Positions 25,792-36,964 of a DNA stretch of 38,027 bases are shown in pieces. The position numbers and the translations under genes are program-made. The DNA is from Sphingomonadales bacterium. GTDB lineage: Bacteria > Pseudomonadota > Alphaproteobacteria > Sphingomonadales > Sphingomonadaceae. Where the stretch lies: NCBI GenBank assembly GCA_025352685.1, contig JANXSN010000047.1, forward strand, positions 1-38,027, written 5' to 3'. The number at the start of each line of letters is the position of its first letter. Within the stretch, counting starts at the first letter, position 1. A model generated the notes under the pieces. It did not search any database. It was given only the letters and a program-made list of their open reading frames with translations, and was not told where the DNA came from.

Positions 25792-26131
25792 GCTGCACGA
25801 CGAGCGGTGTGCCTTTGAACGCTTCGGCTTGGCAACCAAGCAGGGGATCGTACCGCACCGAGCGGCTGACAATGAGGGGCACCGATGCGGTCACTGTCTT
25901 GCTCGCCGGGTCCTCTGTTAGCCGGATCGGCTCCATCCCGGGCTCAAAATCCTTGTGGCAGTCCCCAAGCGGTCGTCCGTCGAGATACCGACAGCCGCAC
26001 CCGACGCGCGCAGCATAGCCAACGCCCAGTTCGAGTTGCGCACGGTGCCTGCCTATCCAGGCGTAACTTGAACCGCCCACAAGCAGCGCAAAGCCAAGAA
26101 CCGAAGCGGTGATCATGTGTCTTGCTATCAT
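25787..26131 (-). CDS. Small exported or membrane-anchored protein of unknown function
   Basis: 114 residues: an N-terminal hydrophobic helix (MITASVLGFALLVGGSSYAW, from residue 6), then a soluble part with four cysteines (GCGCRYLDGRPLGDC and LLGCQ) and CHKDFEPGMEPIRLTEDPAS. The Cys pairs suggest disulfides in the periplasm. I do not recognise a named domain. It is divergent from the serine hydrolase with only 24 bases between starts, too little for two ordinary promoters, so one true start is probably inside (for example Met6), or the upstream gene's promoter overlaps this coding region. The pair is likely functionally linked. Confidence 0.65.
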   Translation of the reverse strand: MIARHMITASVLGFALLVGGSSYAWIGRHRAQLELGVGYAARVGCGCRYLDGRPLGDCHKDFEPGMEPIRLTEDPASKTVTASVPLIVSRSVRYDPLLGCQAEAFKGTPLVVQH

Positions 26132-26155
26132 TGATGCCGAGTCTAGGCTTGCGCC

Positions 26156-27235
26156 ATGAAAAAGAACAGCCGGTGGATTGTGCTCGCGAGTGTCCTTCTT
26201 ACCAGCGGGTCGACTGCCGCGCCTGATCCCGGGGCCCTGGCGCCCCTGTTCGGACAGGGCGAGGGCGAAACCCGCGCCGCGCTGATGATCCGCGATGGGC
26301 GCGTCGTGGCGAAACGCTACGCGCGCGGGTATTCGGATACGAACCGGTTCGTGAGTTGGTCGATGGCGAAGACCGTTACCGCGGTCCTGATCGGCGACTT
26401 GGTGGCGCAAGGAAAATTGTCCCTCGACGCGCCGGCGCCGATTGCAGAATGGCGCGGGGCGGCGGATCCACGCCGCGCGATCACGCTCAGGATGCTCCTT
26501 AATATGGCCTCGGGCCTCAGACATACTGAGGTTGGGGACCCGGTCGAGGCGTCTGACACCGACCAGGTGCTGTTTGTCAGCGGCACCCAGGCGATGGCGA
26601 AGAAGGCGATCGGCGTGCCACTCGAGGCGCGACCGGGCGCAAAGTTCGAGTATAGTTCGCTGACCACGATCATTCTCGCCGAGATCATCACTCGGACGCT
26701 GACAGCCAGTTCCGACGCCAGGGTACGGGCGAACGCCTATCGAGACTTTGCGACGGCGCACCTTTTTGCTCCTGCGGGGATCAGGAGCGTTGTCCTCGAC
26801 TTCGACGGCTCAGGCACCCAGATCGGCGGATCGCTGATCTACATGACGCTCGACGATTACGGTCGACTGGGGCAGGTGCTTCTCGACGGCAAGGGAATCG
26901 ATGGGCGGCAAATCGTCGCCCCTGACTGGCTTGCCTTCATGAAGAAACCGTCGCCCGACAATCCCGAATATGGTGGTCAGCTCTGGCTCAACCGCCAAGG
27001 CGGTCTTGAGCGGCATCCGGCGCTGTTTCCGGGGCATGGCCCCGCTACGCTGGTCTCATGCCTGGGCCACCTGGGTCAATTTGTGATCGCATCGCCCGAC
27101 CAGAGTCTCGTGCTGGTGCGGCTCGGCAAGACGCAAGACGACACGCCAGCATTTACCGCGCTGCGGGGTGCGCTTGCGCAAATTGTCGATCGGGTACCGG
27201 TCATTCGTTCTCACAGCGCAGGTTCCAAGGAATGA
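26156..27235 (+). CDS. Secreted serine hydrolase, class C beta-lactamase fold
   Basis: 359 residues with a cleavable signal peptide (SRWIVLASVLLTSGSTAA). Catalytic pattern: SMAK (Ser69, Lys72), a YSS triad at Tyr165 in the place of the usual YxN, and HLG (304-306) in the place of the KTG motif. VSWSMAKTVTAVLIG and LRMLLNMASGLRH are strong Beta-lactamase-domain (PF00144-type) marks. These enzymes include esterases, amidases and peptidases as well as lactamases; HLG and YSS point away from a true AmpC. It acts in the periplasm. The substrate is unknown. It pairs divergently with the small Cys-containing protein. Confidence 0.88.
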   Translation: MKKNSRWIVLASVLLTSGSTAAPDPGALAPLFGQGEGETRAALMIRDGRVVAKRYARGYSDTNRFVSWSMAKTVTAVLIGDLVAQGKLSLDAPAPIAEWRGAADPRRAITLRMLLNMASGLRHTEVGDPVEASDTDQVLFVSGTQAMAKKAIGVPLEARPGAKFEYSSLTTIILAEIITRTLTASSDARVRANAYRDFATAHLFAPAGIRSVVLDFDGSGTQIGGSLIYMTLDDYGRLGQVLLDGKGIDGRQIVAPDWLAFMKKPSPDNPEYGGQLWLNRQGGLERHPALFPGHGPATLVSCLGHLGQFVIASPDQSLVLVRLGKTQDDTPAFTALRGALAQIVDRVPVIRSHSAGSKE

Positions 27236-27351
27236 ACGCGTGACGCTTTGAGCAATCATTTCCGATGTCTGAATCCCGACCGGATCGTTCAGCGGGCAAA
27301 GCTGCCTTGCCGTTGGTCACCACTTTGGGCAGCATCAGGTCGATGTCGAAC

Positions 27352-27640
27352 ATGTCGCGTCTAGCGCTCATCGCTTCTTTGCTTGTGCTCGCCGCGGCAC
27401 GCCAAGCTCCCGCCGACCCGGATATGCGTGTCTGATAGAGGATCACGATCGAGCTGTCGGGCGACAGCCGAAGCGGACGCGACACCGGATCTGACGACTA
27501 TGAACGCGCCGCGATCCTCGTGCACACCGGTTTGCAGTTGCCGGACTGACGCACGCAGGCGACAAAGGCATTTATTTTCATCGCGTTCCGATGGCCGAGC
27601 TTCGCATTGAGTAGGCTCGGGTAACCATGGGCGGTCAGTC
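27352..27640 (+). pseudogene. Decayed small exported protein (lipoprotein-like)
   Basis: From the ATG at 27352 the frame gives MSRLALIASLLVLAAARQAP, a signal-peptide-like start, then ADPDMRV and two consecutive stops (TGA TAG at 27433-27438). The same frame then continues RITIELSGDSRSGRDTGSD and DYERAAILVHTGLQLPD before another stop. A +1 frame carries on with THAGDKGIYFHRVPMAELRI. Residue use in each piece is protein-like, so this looks like one small secreted protein broken by stops and a frameshift. AAAR in place of an LAAC lipobox may be a further loss. No family is recognised. The remaining gap 27236-27687 holds nothing else. Confidence 0.35.
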
Positions 27641-27687
27641 GTTGCGCTTCCTGTATGACGTCATGACCAACCCCGCCAGACAGGTCG

Positions 27688-28218
27688 TCAGTCGGCGCGC
27701 GTTATCGTCTCATAGAGTTTGGCCACGACGATGCCCATTTTCCTGATGGTCAGGCGGTTTCTGGCGCTTCTGCCGTCCGACGAGAGAACCAGCACTTGCC
27801 ATATTCGCAGCCCGCCTTTCGCTGGAAATGCCAATCGCAGCGTGTTGCCCTTGACGGTGCCAACAACCGGCCCAGTCGCATCTGAAAGCGTCGCGGCATA
27901 GCGGCCCCCTCCCAGAGACCGCATTTTCCATTCACGGTGTTTGAGAGGCCCGTCCGCGTCGTCGACCTCCTGGTCGAGGACCAGCGCACCGGATTGATCG
28001 ATCCGTCCGTTGCCATGGACATGCACAATGCGGCGCCGTCTGAACATGATCTTCAGCCGACCCGTTCCCTCAGTATGGCCCAGAAAAAACGTCTCGGGAC
28101 GAAAGTTCGCCTCATCTGCCGTGCGCACGCTGGATACCTGTGCCGAAGCCGGGAAAACGACCGCTAGATACCCAAGGGATAGCGTCGCCATGGTACAAAG
28201 CGGCCGTCGTTCTGTCAT
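27688..28218 (-). CDS. DUF3833-family exported protein
   Basis: 176 residues. A signal peptide (MATLSLGYLAVVFPASAQ, after a short basic start) precedes the DUF3833 pattern: ETFFLGHTEGTGRLKIMFRR, RIVHVHGNGRIDQSGALVLD, REWKMRSLGGGRYAATLSDA, TGPVVGTVKGNTLRLAF and RLTIRKMGIVVAKLYETI. Members are lipocalin-like periplasmic or outer-membrane-linked proteins of unknown role. The start could be the Met at residue 10. No operon partner is evident; the gap to the glycine-zipper gene is 191 bases. Confidence 0.82.
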   Translation of the reverse strand: MTERRPLCTMATLSLGYLAVVFPASAQVSSVRTADEANFRPETFFLGHTEGTGRLKIMFRRRRIVHVHGNGRIDQSGALVLDQEVDDADGPLKHREWKMRSLGGGRYAATLSDATGPVVGTVKGNTLRLAFPAKGGLRIWQVLVLSSDGRSARNRLTIRKMGIVVAKLYETITRAD

Positions 28219-28409
28219 GGCTTATATTGCCCGTTGAAGGCTCCGATTGCACGAAACGACCGCACAAGACGCCGTACGGCTATGCGCTCGCGCGCGAACG
28301 GGCGTATGATTGCCCGTCAGCCTCAGTTGTCGCGCGGTCGCAAATCACCGCCCATTCACCAATGCGTCTGTACAAAACCTGAGCTTTCAACCGGTGCGCG
28401 CGGTGGAGA

Positions 28410-28955
28410 TTACCTGCACCGGACTTCTTGCTGATTACGATCCACAGCTCGCCCGGCAAGTCCGCCGATTGCAGCCCCGAGTAGCGTACCAACGGTGCGC
28501 GAGCGACCTCCTTCGATGATGTTGCCGAGGATCCCGCCCCCGGCTGCACCAATGATCAGCCCCGTAGTGCCGTCGTTGCGCTTGCAGTAGTAGCGCCCGT
28601 TGTTTCCACGATACACGCGCTCGTCAGCTGTCAGAACACGTTCCTGATAACCGCCCCCGTCACGATAATAGAGCGAGGGATCATAGCTGCCTTCGTCGCG
28701 GTCATCACCGTATTGATTATTATAGCCGTTGTCCGGCCTGTTCTGCTGATATCCGCCTTGATATCTGAGACGATCGTTACGGGCTGCACGGAAGCGGTCG
28801 GACTCGGCGCGAAAGAGCGCGAGTTCACGGTCAATGCGGTCTTGGGCCGCCGCGAACCGCGCATCGTCAGCGCGGCTTTGTGCCACCGCTGGCGCCGATG
28901 CGGCCAAGGCCGCGGTGGTGCTGGCAAGTGCCATGAAAAGGGCGAAACGACGCAT
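28410..28955 (-). CDS. Glycine-zipper 2TM (17 kDa surface antigen-like) protein
   Basis: 181 residues from the ATG at 28955, which has AAGGA at good spacing; the frame runs further to 29021 without support. A signal peptide ends at APAVAQ, near residue 26. A charged, Arg/Asp- and Tyr/Gly/Asn-rich spacer (YQGGYQQNRPDNGYNNQYGD) follows. The glycine-zipper pair is at GLIIGAAGGGILGNIIEGGR and TVGTLLGAAIGGLAGRAV, with a preceding RYYCKRNDGTTG motif. Proteins of this kind sit in the envelope of sphingomonads; some respond to stress. Its function is not established. Confidence 0.85.
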   Translation of the reverse strand: MRRFALFMALASTTAALAASAPAVAQSRADDARFAAAQDRIDRELALFRAESDRFRAARNDRLRYQGGYQQNRPDNGYNNQYGDDRDEGSYDPSLYYRDGGGYQERVLTADERVYRGNNGRYYCKRNDGTTGLIIGAAGGGILGNIIEGGRSRTVGTLLGAAIGGLAGRAVDRNQQEVRCR

Positions 28956-29026
28956 GATAGTTTCCTTCGACTTTGAATAGATATCTGCACAACGCTTGGG
29001 ACAGCCCGATTGTTGCATCAAGCAAT

Positions 29027-29040
29027 CAGGACACGTCCTG
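29027..29040. repeat. Inverted repeat upstream of the glycine-zipper gene
   Basis: CAGGAC-AC-GTCCTG, a 6-base inverted repeat with a 2-base centre, 72 bases ahead of the glycine-zipper start. It sits where an operator or leader hairpin would be expected. No matching copy was noticed elsewhere in the window. Low evidence. Confidence 0.3.
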
Positions 29041-29200
29041 TCCCCGTCCCCTGCTCCAAAAACTGTCCCGAAGAAAAGGCAAACGATCGCTCATCGTATT
29101 ATGAAAGAAAATCCCGGACCGATTTGACAAGGCTGGAAGTACGGAGGCGTTGTCCGACGTGGTGGTAACAACGTCGTCGATGCGTCATGCTGGCGAGGAG

Positions 29201-30559
<1,359 letters not shown>

Positions 30560-30919
30560 TCACTTGTGCTGCTTGGCAATTCGCGTGAGTTCAGCGTTCG
30601 ACCCGTCCCACACAAATTCGAAATCGACGTTGTCACCGAGCGCAACGCCCTTCGACATCGCGGCTTTCGTGCCAAAGCTCATGGTCATTGCGGGCCACCC
30701 GAGTTCTGCAATCGGGCCATGGTCGAGCGTGATTGTTCCGGTGGCAGGGTCGATGGACGTTATCGTTCCGGTGCCTTTGCCGAACTTGGTCGCCTTCGGC
30801 ATTGCCATGGTCGCCATCGCGTTTGTCGCGACAGGCTGCGGGGGTTGCCCGGCGGGCTTGCTGCAGCCAGCAACGACGAGGAGCATGGTAAATGGTGCAC
30901 GCATCATGGGTTGGGTCAC
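30560..30919 (-). CDS. cusF: CusF-type periplasmic copper/silver-binding lipoprotein
   Basis: 119 residues from a GTG at 30919 that overlaps the cusA stop (GTGA). A short hydrophobic leader ends in a lipobox, LLVVAGC, so the protein is likely a lipoprotein. The CusF fold motif is complete: [20 protein letters not shown] with PAMTMSF, providing the His, Trp and two Met that bind Cu(I)/Ag(I) in E. coli CusF. It is the metallochaperone for the CusCBA pump. The linker before the fold is Met/Ala-rich ([13 protein letters not shown]). It is last in the operon. Confidence 0.92.
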   Translation of the reverse strand: MTQPMMRAPFTMLLVVAGCSKPAGQPPQPVATNAMATMAMPKATKFGKGTGTITSIDPATGTITLDHGPIAELGWPAMTMSFGTKAAMSKGVALGDNVDFEFVWDGSNAELTRIAKQHK

Positions 30920-33900
30920 GTCAATTCTTCGTGGCTTTTGGTGGATGGAAGAGAAGACGGCCGCCGCATCAGAAGATAGGCGGCCGGAATAATGAGCATC
31001 GACAGCAGCGGCGCAGTAACCATCCCGCCGATCATTGGCGCTGCGATCCGGCTCATCACTTCGGAGCCTGCTCCGGTCCCGATCAGAACAGGCATCAATC
31101 CTGCCAGGATTACAGCGATGGTCATGGCTTTGGGTCGTACACGGTGCAGCGCACCCGAACGGATACCGGTTTCGACGTCGTCATATTCGGCCAGCGCCTG
31201 CTTGAGGTAGATGAGCATGATGACACCGAACTCGGCAGATACGCCCGCCAGCGCGATAAATCCGACGCAGGTCGCAACCGACTCGTTGTAACCAAGCAGG
31301 TAGAGCAACCAGACGCCACCCGTGAGCGCGAAGGGCAAGGTGGCCATGATCAGCGCCGCTTCGTCCCAACGTCGGAAGGTGGCGTAAAGGAGCGCAAAAA
31401 TGATCAGCAACGTTGCCGGCACGACGATCTGCAATCGTTGTGTCGCACGTTGCAGGAGCTCGAACTGCCCAGTGTAAGCCACGCTAATCCCCGGCGGCAG
31501 CTTCACTTTGAGGCTAACCGCGCGCTGCAGATCGCTGACGATTTCGGTCAGCGGCCGGCCTCGCCCATCGATATAAACCCACGTTGCGGGACGACCATTT
31601 TCGCTTCGAAGCATGGGGGGACCGCTCGTGATGAGTACATCGGCCACCGTCCCCAGTGTTATCTGCTGGCGCGACGGGGTCAGGACTTGCAGATTGACGA
31701 TCTTGTCGAGGCTGTCGCGGAGCTCGCGAGGGTAGCGCACGTTGATCGGAAAACGTGCAAGTCCTTCAACAGTCTGTCCTACGGAATCGCCCCCGATGGC
31801 ACCAGACACGACGGCCTGGACATCGGCGACGTTCAGCCCGTACCGAGCGGCGGCGGCGCGGTTTATGCTGATCTCGATGTATCGTCCGCCGGACAGGCGT
31901 TCAGCGAGCGCCGAGCTGATCCCCGGGACGGTTTTTGCCGCTGCTTCGATTTCGCGCGCGGTCCTGTCGATCTCGTCGAGGTTGGCGCCAGAGACCTTCA
32001 CCCCAATTGGGCTCTTGATCCCGGTCGCCAGCATATCAATCCTGTTCCGGATCGGCGGTATCCAGAAATTGGCAAGTCCGGGAACTTTGACGACATGATC
32101 CAGTTCGTCGATCAGCTTGTCCTGCGTCATTCCTGCGCGCCATTCCTGCTTGGGTTTGAACCGGATCGTGGTTTCGAACATTTCGAGCGGCGCGGGATCT
32201 GTGGCGGTGTCGGCGCGACCTGCTTTGCCAAACACACTGTCGACTTCTGGGACCGTCTTGATTAGGCGATCAGTCTGTTGGAGTAACATCGACGCCTTGG
32301 CCGTCGATATCCCGGGCAGTGCCGAGGGCATGTAGAGTACATCACCTTCGTTCATTTGCGGCATGAACTCACCACCGGTTTGGGTGATCGGCCACACGCT
32401 TGACGCAAAGACAAGGCCCGCGATGAAGAGTGCGTGCTTGGGCTTTGCCAGTACCCAATCGAGCGCGGGTCGGTAAATGTGCATCAGCCAGCGGTTGATC
32501 GGATTGCTTTGCTCGGCTGGTATGTGTCCGCGAATCAGCCAGCCCATCAGCACCGGAACCAGCGTAATCGACAGCACTGCCGCACCCGCCATCGCATAGG
32601 TTTTTGTGAAAGCCAGCGGTGCGAACAGTCGCCCTTCCTGTCCTTGAAGCGAAAAAATCGGGATAAACGAGACGGTGATGATGACCAGGCTCAGAAAGAG
32701 GGCAGGACCAACTTCGGCGGCCGCGTCTGAAATGACCTGCCAACGCTCAGTTGGTTTCAGTTCGGTGCGAGGGTGATCGTGCGCCCATCGTTCGAGATGC
32801 TTGTGGGCATTTTCCATCATCACGACCGCTGCATCCACCATCGCGCCGATTGCAATGGCGATGCCGCCCAGTGACAGAATATTGGCATTCAGGCCCTGCA
32901 AGCGCATGACGATGAACGCGATCAGGATCCCAAGCGGCAGCGTCAGTACAGCGACCAGTGCCGAGCGGACGTGCCACAGGAACAACGCGCACACGAGCGC
33001 GACGATCACAAACTCTTCGATCAGTTTCCCGGTCAAATTTTCGACGGCGCGGTCGATCAGTCCCGAACGGTCGTACGTTGTGACGATCTCGACACCCGCC
33101 GGTAGACTTGCTTTGAGTTCCGCTAGTTTTGTGCGGACGCCGTCGATGACCTCGCGGGCGTTTCTACCCTGCCGCATGACAATGACGCCGCCTGCAACCT
33201 CACCTTCACCATTTAATTCGGCAATGCCGCGCCGCATCTCGGGCCCTGTCTGGACGGTTGCGACCTCACCGAGCAACACCGGTACACCGCCAGCCGCTGT
33301 GCGGATCGGCACTGCGCGAAAATCGTCAAGCGTTCTCAAATAGCCCGTGGCCCGAACAATATATTCGGCTTCGGCCATTTCGACCACGCCGCCACCCGTT
33401 TCCTGATTGGCGCGCTTGAGCGCGTCGGACACGTTGCCTGCGGTCACGCCATAGGAGGCGAGTTTCTGCGGATCGAGGACAACCTGATATTGCTTGACCA
33501 TGCCCCCGATGCTCGCGACTTCGGCCACGCCAGGAACGGATTTCAACTCATAGCGAAGGAACCAGTCCTGGATGCTGCGGAGCTGGGACAGATCGTGTTG
33601 GCCCGTCTTGTCGACGAGCGCATATTCGTAAATCCAGCCTACTCCGGTCGCATCAGGGCCGAGCGAAGCCGTTGCCCCTGCGGGTAGTCGACCCTGGACC
33701 TGGCTTAGATATTCGAGGACGCGGCTGCGTGCCCAATAAAGGTCGGTGCCATCCTCGAACAAGACATAGACAAAGCTGTCTCCGACGAAGGAATAGCCTC
33801 GCACCACACGCGCGCCAGGCACCGAGAGCATTGTTGTCGTGAGTGGATAGGTAACTTGATTTTCGACGATCTGCGGTGCTTGGCCAGGATAGCTCGTTCT

Positions 33901-34047
33901 GATGATAACCTGCACGTCAGACAGATCGGGGAGCGCGTCGACGGGTGTTGTCCATACAGCGCCGATACCGATAATGGTGAGAACGAGTGCTGCCACGATA
34001 AGAAGCCCTCGGGCCTTGACCGAGGCACGGATGACGGCTTCGATCAC
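30916..34047 (-). CDS. cusA: Heavy-metal efflux RND transporter CusA
   Basis: 1043 residues, standard for HME-RND pumps: twelve membrane helices, two large periplasmic loops. It opens [20 protein letters not shown]. The copper/silver branch is shown by Met at the three sites used by E. coli Cus[34 protein letters not shown] and [18 protein letters not shown]. The helix-4 segment [20 protein letters not shown] holds the acidic proton-relay residue. It takes Cu(I)/Ag(I) from CusF or the periplasm and pumps it out through CusC. It overlaps cusB and cusF by 4 bases on each side. Zinc or cobalt specificity is less likely. Confidence 0.94.
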   Translation of the reverse strand: MIEAVIRASVKARGLLIVAALVLTIIGIGAVWTTPVDALPDLSDVQVIIRTSYPGQAPQIVENQVTYPLTTTMLSVPGARVVRGYSFVGDSFVYVLFEDGTDLYWARSRVLEYLSQVQGRLPAGATASLGPDATGVGWIYEYALVDKTGQHDLSQLRSIQDWFLRYELKSVPGVAEVASIGGMVKQYQVVLDPQKLASYGVTAGNVSDALKRANQETGGGVVEMAEAEYIVRATGYLRTLDDFRAVPIRTAAGGVPVLLGEVATVQTGPEMRRGIAELNGEGEVAGGVIVMRQGRNAREVIDGVRTKLAELKASLPAGVEIVTTYDRSGLIDRAVENLTGKLIEEFVIVALVCALFLWHVRSALVAVLTLPLGILIAFIVMRLQGLNANILSLGGIAIAIGAMVDAAVVMMENAHKHLERWAHDHPRTELKPTERWQVISDAAAEVGPALFLSLVIITVSFIPIFSLQGQEGRLFAPLAFTKTYAMAGAAVLSITLVPVLMGWLIRGHIPAEQSNPINRWLMHIYRPALDWVLAKPKHALFIAGLVFASSVWPITQTGGEFMPQMNEGDVLYMPSALPGISTAKASMLLQQTDRLIKTVPEVDSVFGKAGRADTATDPAPLEMFETTIRFKPKQEWRAGMTQDKLIDELDHVVKVPGLANFWIPPIRNRIDMLATGIKSPIGVKVSGANLDEIDRTAREIEAAAKTVPGISSALAERLSGGRYIEISINRAAAARYGLNVADVQAVVSGAIGGDSVGQTVEGLARFPINVRYPRELRDSLDKIVNLQVLTPSRQQITLGTVADVLITSGPPMLRSENGRPATWVYIDGRGRPLTEIVSDLQRAVSLKVKLPPGISVAYTGQFELLQRATQRLQIVVPATLLIIFALLYATFRRWDEAALIMATLPFALTGGVWLLYLLGYNESVATCVGFIALAGVSAEFGVIMLIYLKQALAEYDDVETGIRSGALHRVRPKAMTIAVILAGLMPVLIGTGAGSEVMSRIAAPMIGGMVTAPLLSMLIIPAAYLLMRRPSSLPSTKSHEELT

Positions 34048-35279
34048 TTGGCGCCCCTCAGGGGACGGATCGCAACTCCGGTCAGGCTTGCCTCCGAGTC
34101 GAGCAGAAATTGGCCCGATGCCACCACCTTTTCCCCTTGGACCAGTCCTTCGAGGATCTCGGTGCGGTCACCACTCTCGCGGCCGGTGCGCACCTCGCTG
34201 GGGTGGTAGCGCCCGTCATGAGATGCGAGCATGACAATGGTGCGGGTGCCCGTGTGGATGACGGCCTCGCTCGGTATCAGCAGCACCCTGCGGTCATCTC
34301 CACCAAGACTGACCTGCGCAAACATGCCCGGACGCAAGCGTTTGGCGCGGTTGGCAAGCTCGATGCGAACGGTCAATGTTCGACTGTCGGCCTGGGCGGT
34401 TGGAAGGATTGCAATGACCCGGCCGCCAAACGTCTCGCCCGGAAACGCAGTCATCGTCGCGGTCGCACGTTGGCCGACGCGCACGAGACCGGTTTGTGCT
34501 TCAGGGACGGCGGCGTTCAGCCACACCGTACCAAGACCTGTCACCTGCGCGAGCGTTTGCCCCGGTGCCAGCGAAGCACCAGCACGGGCTTCCAAGGTCT
34601 GGATCACGCCCGAAATCGGACTTCTGATCGTGACCAAGCCGCTGGCGCGTCCGCTCCGTTCGACAGCCCCGATGGTGTCGTCGGACATGCCGAGCAAAAC
34701 GAGCCGTCGGCGCGCTGCTGCGGTGAGGGCAACATTGCCGAGACGCCGCACGCTCAGGAATTCGGTCTGCGCGCCACCCCATTCCGGAAGCTGGATATCG
34801 GCAATCGGGGCCCTTGCACGAATGACATCACCGGGCGCATGACCATAGACGTGCTGAATGAACGCCCCCGAGCGTGCCTGGATGATGGCGACGTCGCGTT
34901 GGTTGAATTCGATGCTCCCCGTTACGTCAAGCTGCGTTGCCAGCATGCCGGTTTCAGCAGCCACGATGCGGATGCCAAGGTTTTGGCTTGCCCTAGGGTC
35001 GATGCTCACACCGGGTCCGCCCCCGATCATGTCGCGATTAGCGTATTTCGGCGTCAGCTGCATATCCATGAATGGTGACTTGCCGGGCTTGTCGAACTTC
35101 TGGTTCGGGAACATTGGGTCGTAATAATAAAGGATTTTGGCCTTCGGCGCGGATGATGCAGGTCTGGCCGGTCCGGCTTCGCGGCGACTCCCCAGCCAGT
35201 ATCCCCCACCACCCGCAAGCACGAGACCAGCGAATGCAGCGGCACGAAGCTGAACGGTACGCGTCAACGTGGTGCTCAT
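34044..35279 (-). CDS. cusB: Efflux RND periplasmic adaptor CusB
   Basis: 411 residues. An N-terminal anchor ([20 protein letters not shown]) is followed by the heavy-metal-binding domain [20 protein letters not shown] with [13 protein letters not shown], whose Met/Asp residues bind metal in CusB. The barrel-sandwich/lipoyl part is [20 protein letters not shown], then the beta-barrel [20 protein letters not shown]. It links CusA to CusC. The helical hairpin is short. It overlaps cusC (35276-35279) and cusA (34044-34047). An ATG further in seems unlikely, because the anchor would be lost. Confidence 0.9.
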   Translation of the reverse strand: MSTTLTRTVQLRAAAFAGLVLAGGGGYWLGSRREAGPARPASSAPKAKILYYYDPMFPNQKFDKPGKSPFMDMQLTPKYANRDMIGGGPGVSIDPRASQNLGIRIVAAETGMLATQLDVTGSIEFNQRDVAIIQARSGAFIQHVYGHAPGDVIRARAPIADIQLPEWGGAQTEFLSVRRLGNVALTAAARRRLVLLGMSDDTIGAVERSGRASGLVTIRSPISGVIQTLEARAGASLAPGQTLAQVTGLGTVWLNAAVPEAQTGLVRVGQRATATMTAFPGETFGGRVIAILPTAQADSRTLTVRIELANRAKRLRPGMFAQVSLGGDDRRVLLIPSEAVIHTGTRTIVMLASHDGRYHPSEVRTGRESGDRTEILEGLVQGEKVVASGQFLLDSEASLTGVAIRPLRGAK

Positions 35280-36502
35280 CGGTCATACCCTGCATATGTG
35301 ATTGTAATCCGCACCGTGTCGCGTGTGACCTCAGCGTCGCGGTCGAGCAGATCAACTTCGGCTTCGGCGACAGAAAGGGTAGCGAGCAATGCCGTTCCCA
35401 GATCGGTTTTGCCCGCCGCATAACTATCGCGATCGAGCGCGGCGCGTTGGCGCGCGAGCGGCACGAGCGTGGTCCGCGCGTTTTCGAGGCGTTGGTGGTG
35501 CATGGTATGTTCGGCCAGATCGGCCTCGAGTGCCGCCGACCACTCACGTTCGGCTGACAGACGGTCAAATCTTGTCCGTTCCGCCTCGCTCGCAGCCGCT
35601 GCAATCTTGGGGTCCTGGCGTCGCTTGGCGAACAGTGGGAGGTCAATGCTTAGGCCGAGCGACACGAGATCGCCGTAACGTGGTTCGCGACGTCCATAGG
35701 ACGCACTGATCGTCAAGTCGGGATTCTTGTCCGCACGCGCACTTTGCGTCAGCGCCTCGGCAGACCGCGTTGCAGCATCGCGGGCGCGCAGCGCTGGCAA
35801 CGCACGAAACGACGATCGCAACCGCTCATCATCGAGCGAAAGCGCCGGCGGATCGCCTGTTGTCTGGGGATTTACGTCACCGGTGAACCGGCTCAGCTTG
35901 GCTTTCGCGCGCGCGACCTCCGATACCAGCGCGGCCCGTCTGTCGTTTACTTGCGCGCGCAATTGTGCGGGTTCGAGCGCTTGCGACGGTCTGGCGCTAC
36001 CCGAGGTCAGGCGGGAGCTTACTGTCTTTTGGAGGTCATCGAGGCTGGCATCGAGTGTTTGCAACAGCGCGAGACGTTTTTGCGCGTAATAGAGATCGGT
36101 CCAGGCAAGCGCCGTTTCGAGTTGCACTGAGCGGGCTTCAATGAGGTGGTCTGCTTTGGCGGCATCGATCCCTGCCGCAGCCATCGCCGCACGGGCATGG
36201 CGTTTGGCAGGATTGGTGAACTGCTGGCTGACACCGATCGTTGTCATCGTGAAATTGTCGCGGTTGAATCGACCGGCATCGGGGCCAGTCACCGGAAAGT
36301 CCTTGATGCCGAAATCGAGCTTCGGATCGGGAAGTTGGTCGGCGGCAATGGCCGAGGACTGCGCTGCAGCGACACTGGTTTCACGACCACGCACACTGGG
36401 CGCGCCGCTCGCGCGCTTGAGCGCGAGGTCAAAACTCATTGGATCGGCACCGGCTGCCGAGGTCACAAAGAGTGCAGCTGTAGCGCTGAGTAAAAATCGC
36501 AT
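35276..36502 (-). CDS. cusC: TolC-family outer-membrane efflux protein CusC
   Basis: 408 residues from the ATG at 36502, with GGGGA at good spacing; a TTG at 36514 is an upstream alternative. A signal peptide (RFLLSATAALFVTSAAGA) is present. The two-repeat helical structure typical of outer-membrane efflux proteins shows as KADHLIEARSVQLETALAW and SLGLSIDLPLFAKRRQDPK. There is no lipobox, unlike E. coli CusC, so it is not lipid-anchored by that route. It is first in the cusCBAF transcript. Assignment to CusC is from the neighbours, as such exit ducts are similar across pumps. Confidence 0.88.
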   Translation of the reverse strand: MRFLLSATAALFVTSAAGADPMSFDLALKRASGAPSVRGRETSVAAAQSSAIAADQLPDPKLDFGIKDFPVTGPDAGRFNRDNFTMTTIGVSQQFTNPAKRHARAAMAAAGIDAAKADHLIEARSVQLETALAWTDLYYAQKRLALLQTLDASLDDLQKTVSSRLTSGSARPSQALEPAQLRAQVNDRRAALVSEVARAKAKLSRFTGDVNPQTTGDPPALSLDDERLRSSFRALPALRARDAATRSAEALTQSARADKNPDLTISASYGRREPRYGDLVSLGLSIDLPLFAKRRQDPKIAAAASEAERTRFDRLSAEREWSAALEADLAEHTMHHQRLENARTTLVPLARQRAALDRDSYAAGKTDLGTALLATLSVAEAEVDLLDRDAEVTRDTVRITITYAGYDR

Positions 36503-36569
36503 TTCGTTCCCCAAAGATCAGGCACCCAGTCCCGGACCGGCGCGGTGCCGGTCAAGGACGCAGAAAGGC

Positions 36570-36866
36570 TCAGCCGCGAGCGGCGGTTGTCATAGGGAGG
36601 CCGAGGCACGCGGGCGTTGACGCATACGCAGGCAATGCCCGCTCGGTGCCGCGTCGGACGCATAGGTCCCACGATGGGCGCGCGGCTGCACGCTCCTCCA
36701 AAGCAGTAAGGGGTAACCCCGTGCTCGATGGAACGAACCGCACAGCCGAGGCATGTGCCAAGGCTGATGTTGCTGGGGAAACAGAGGCTTGAGGCCAACC
36801 GCGCGCGTGCAGGCTAGCGGCAGTCGTTGCAGTGAGAAGATCCGAAAAGGCAATGATCTTGAGCAT
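36570..36866 (-). CDS. Possible small protein upstream of cusC
   Basis: 98 codons from an ATG at 36866 with AGGGA at good spacing on minus. The start (MLKIIAFSDLLTATTAASLH) is only weakly signal-like. The remainder is Ala/Ser/Arg-rich with no domain I recognise. A second frame across the same bases (36463-36798) encodes Cys-rich text (GTCLGCAVRSIEHG, FGGACSRAP) and could be the real one with a frameshift joining the two. The interval between cusC and the upstream secreted protein otherwise holds nothing. Confidence 0.35.
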   Translation of the reverse strand: MLKIIAFSDLLTATTAASLHARGWPQASVSPATSALAHASAVRFVPSSTGLPLTALEERAAARPSWDLCVRRGTERALPAYASTPACLGLPMTTAARG

Positions 36867-36964
36867 GATTTTATCCCTGGATGAATCGGTATCGCGGTGA
36901 TGCAGGGTGGTCGTGGCGGTTGACCACAACGAAACCCGTTTAATCGATCACCGCAAAGAAGCGT

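Noticed and set aside
29155-29177. CGACGT/ACGTCG hairpin after mreB as a terminator
   Set aside because: The loop is long and no T-run follows on the minus strand, so I do not call it.
30892-32265. Plus-strand 457-codon frame opposite cusA
   Set aside because: Its composition (Arg, Asp, Gly, His) is that of an antisense shadow, and cusA is intact there.
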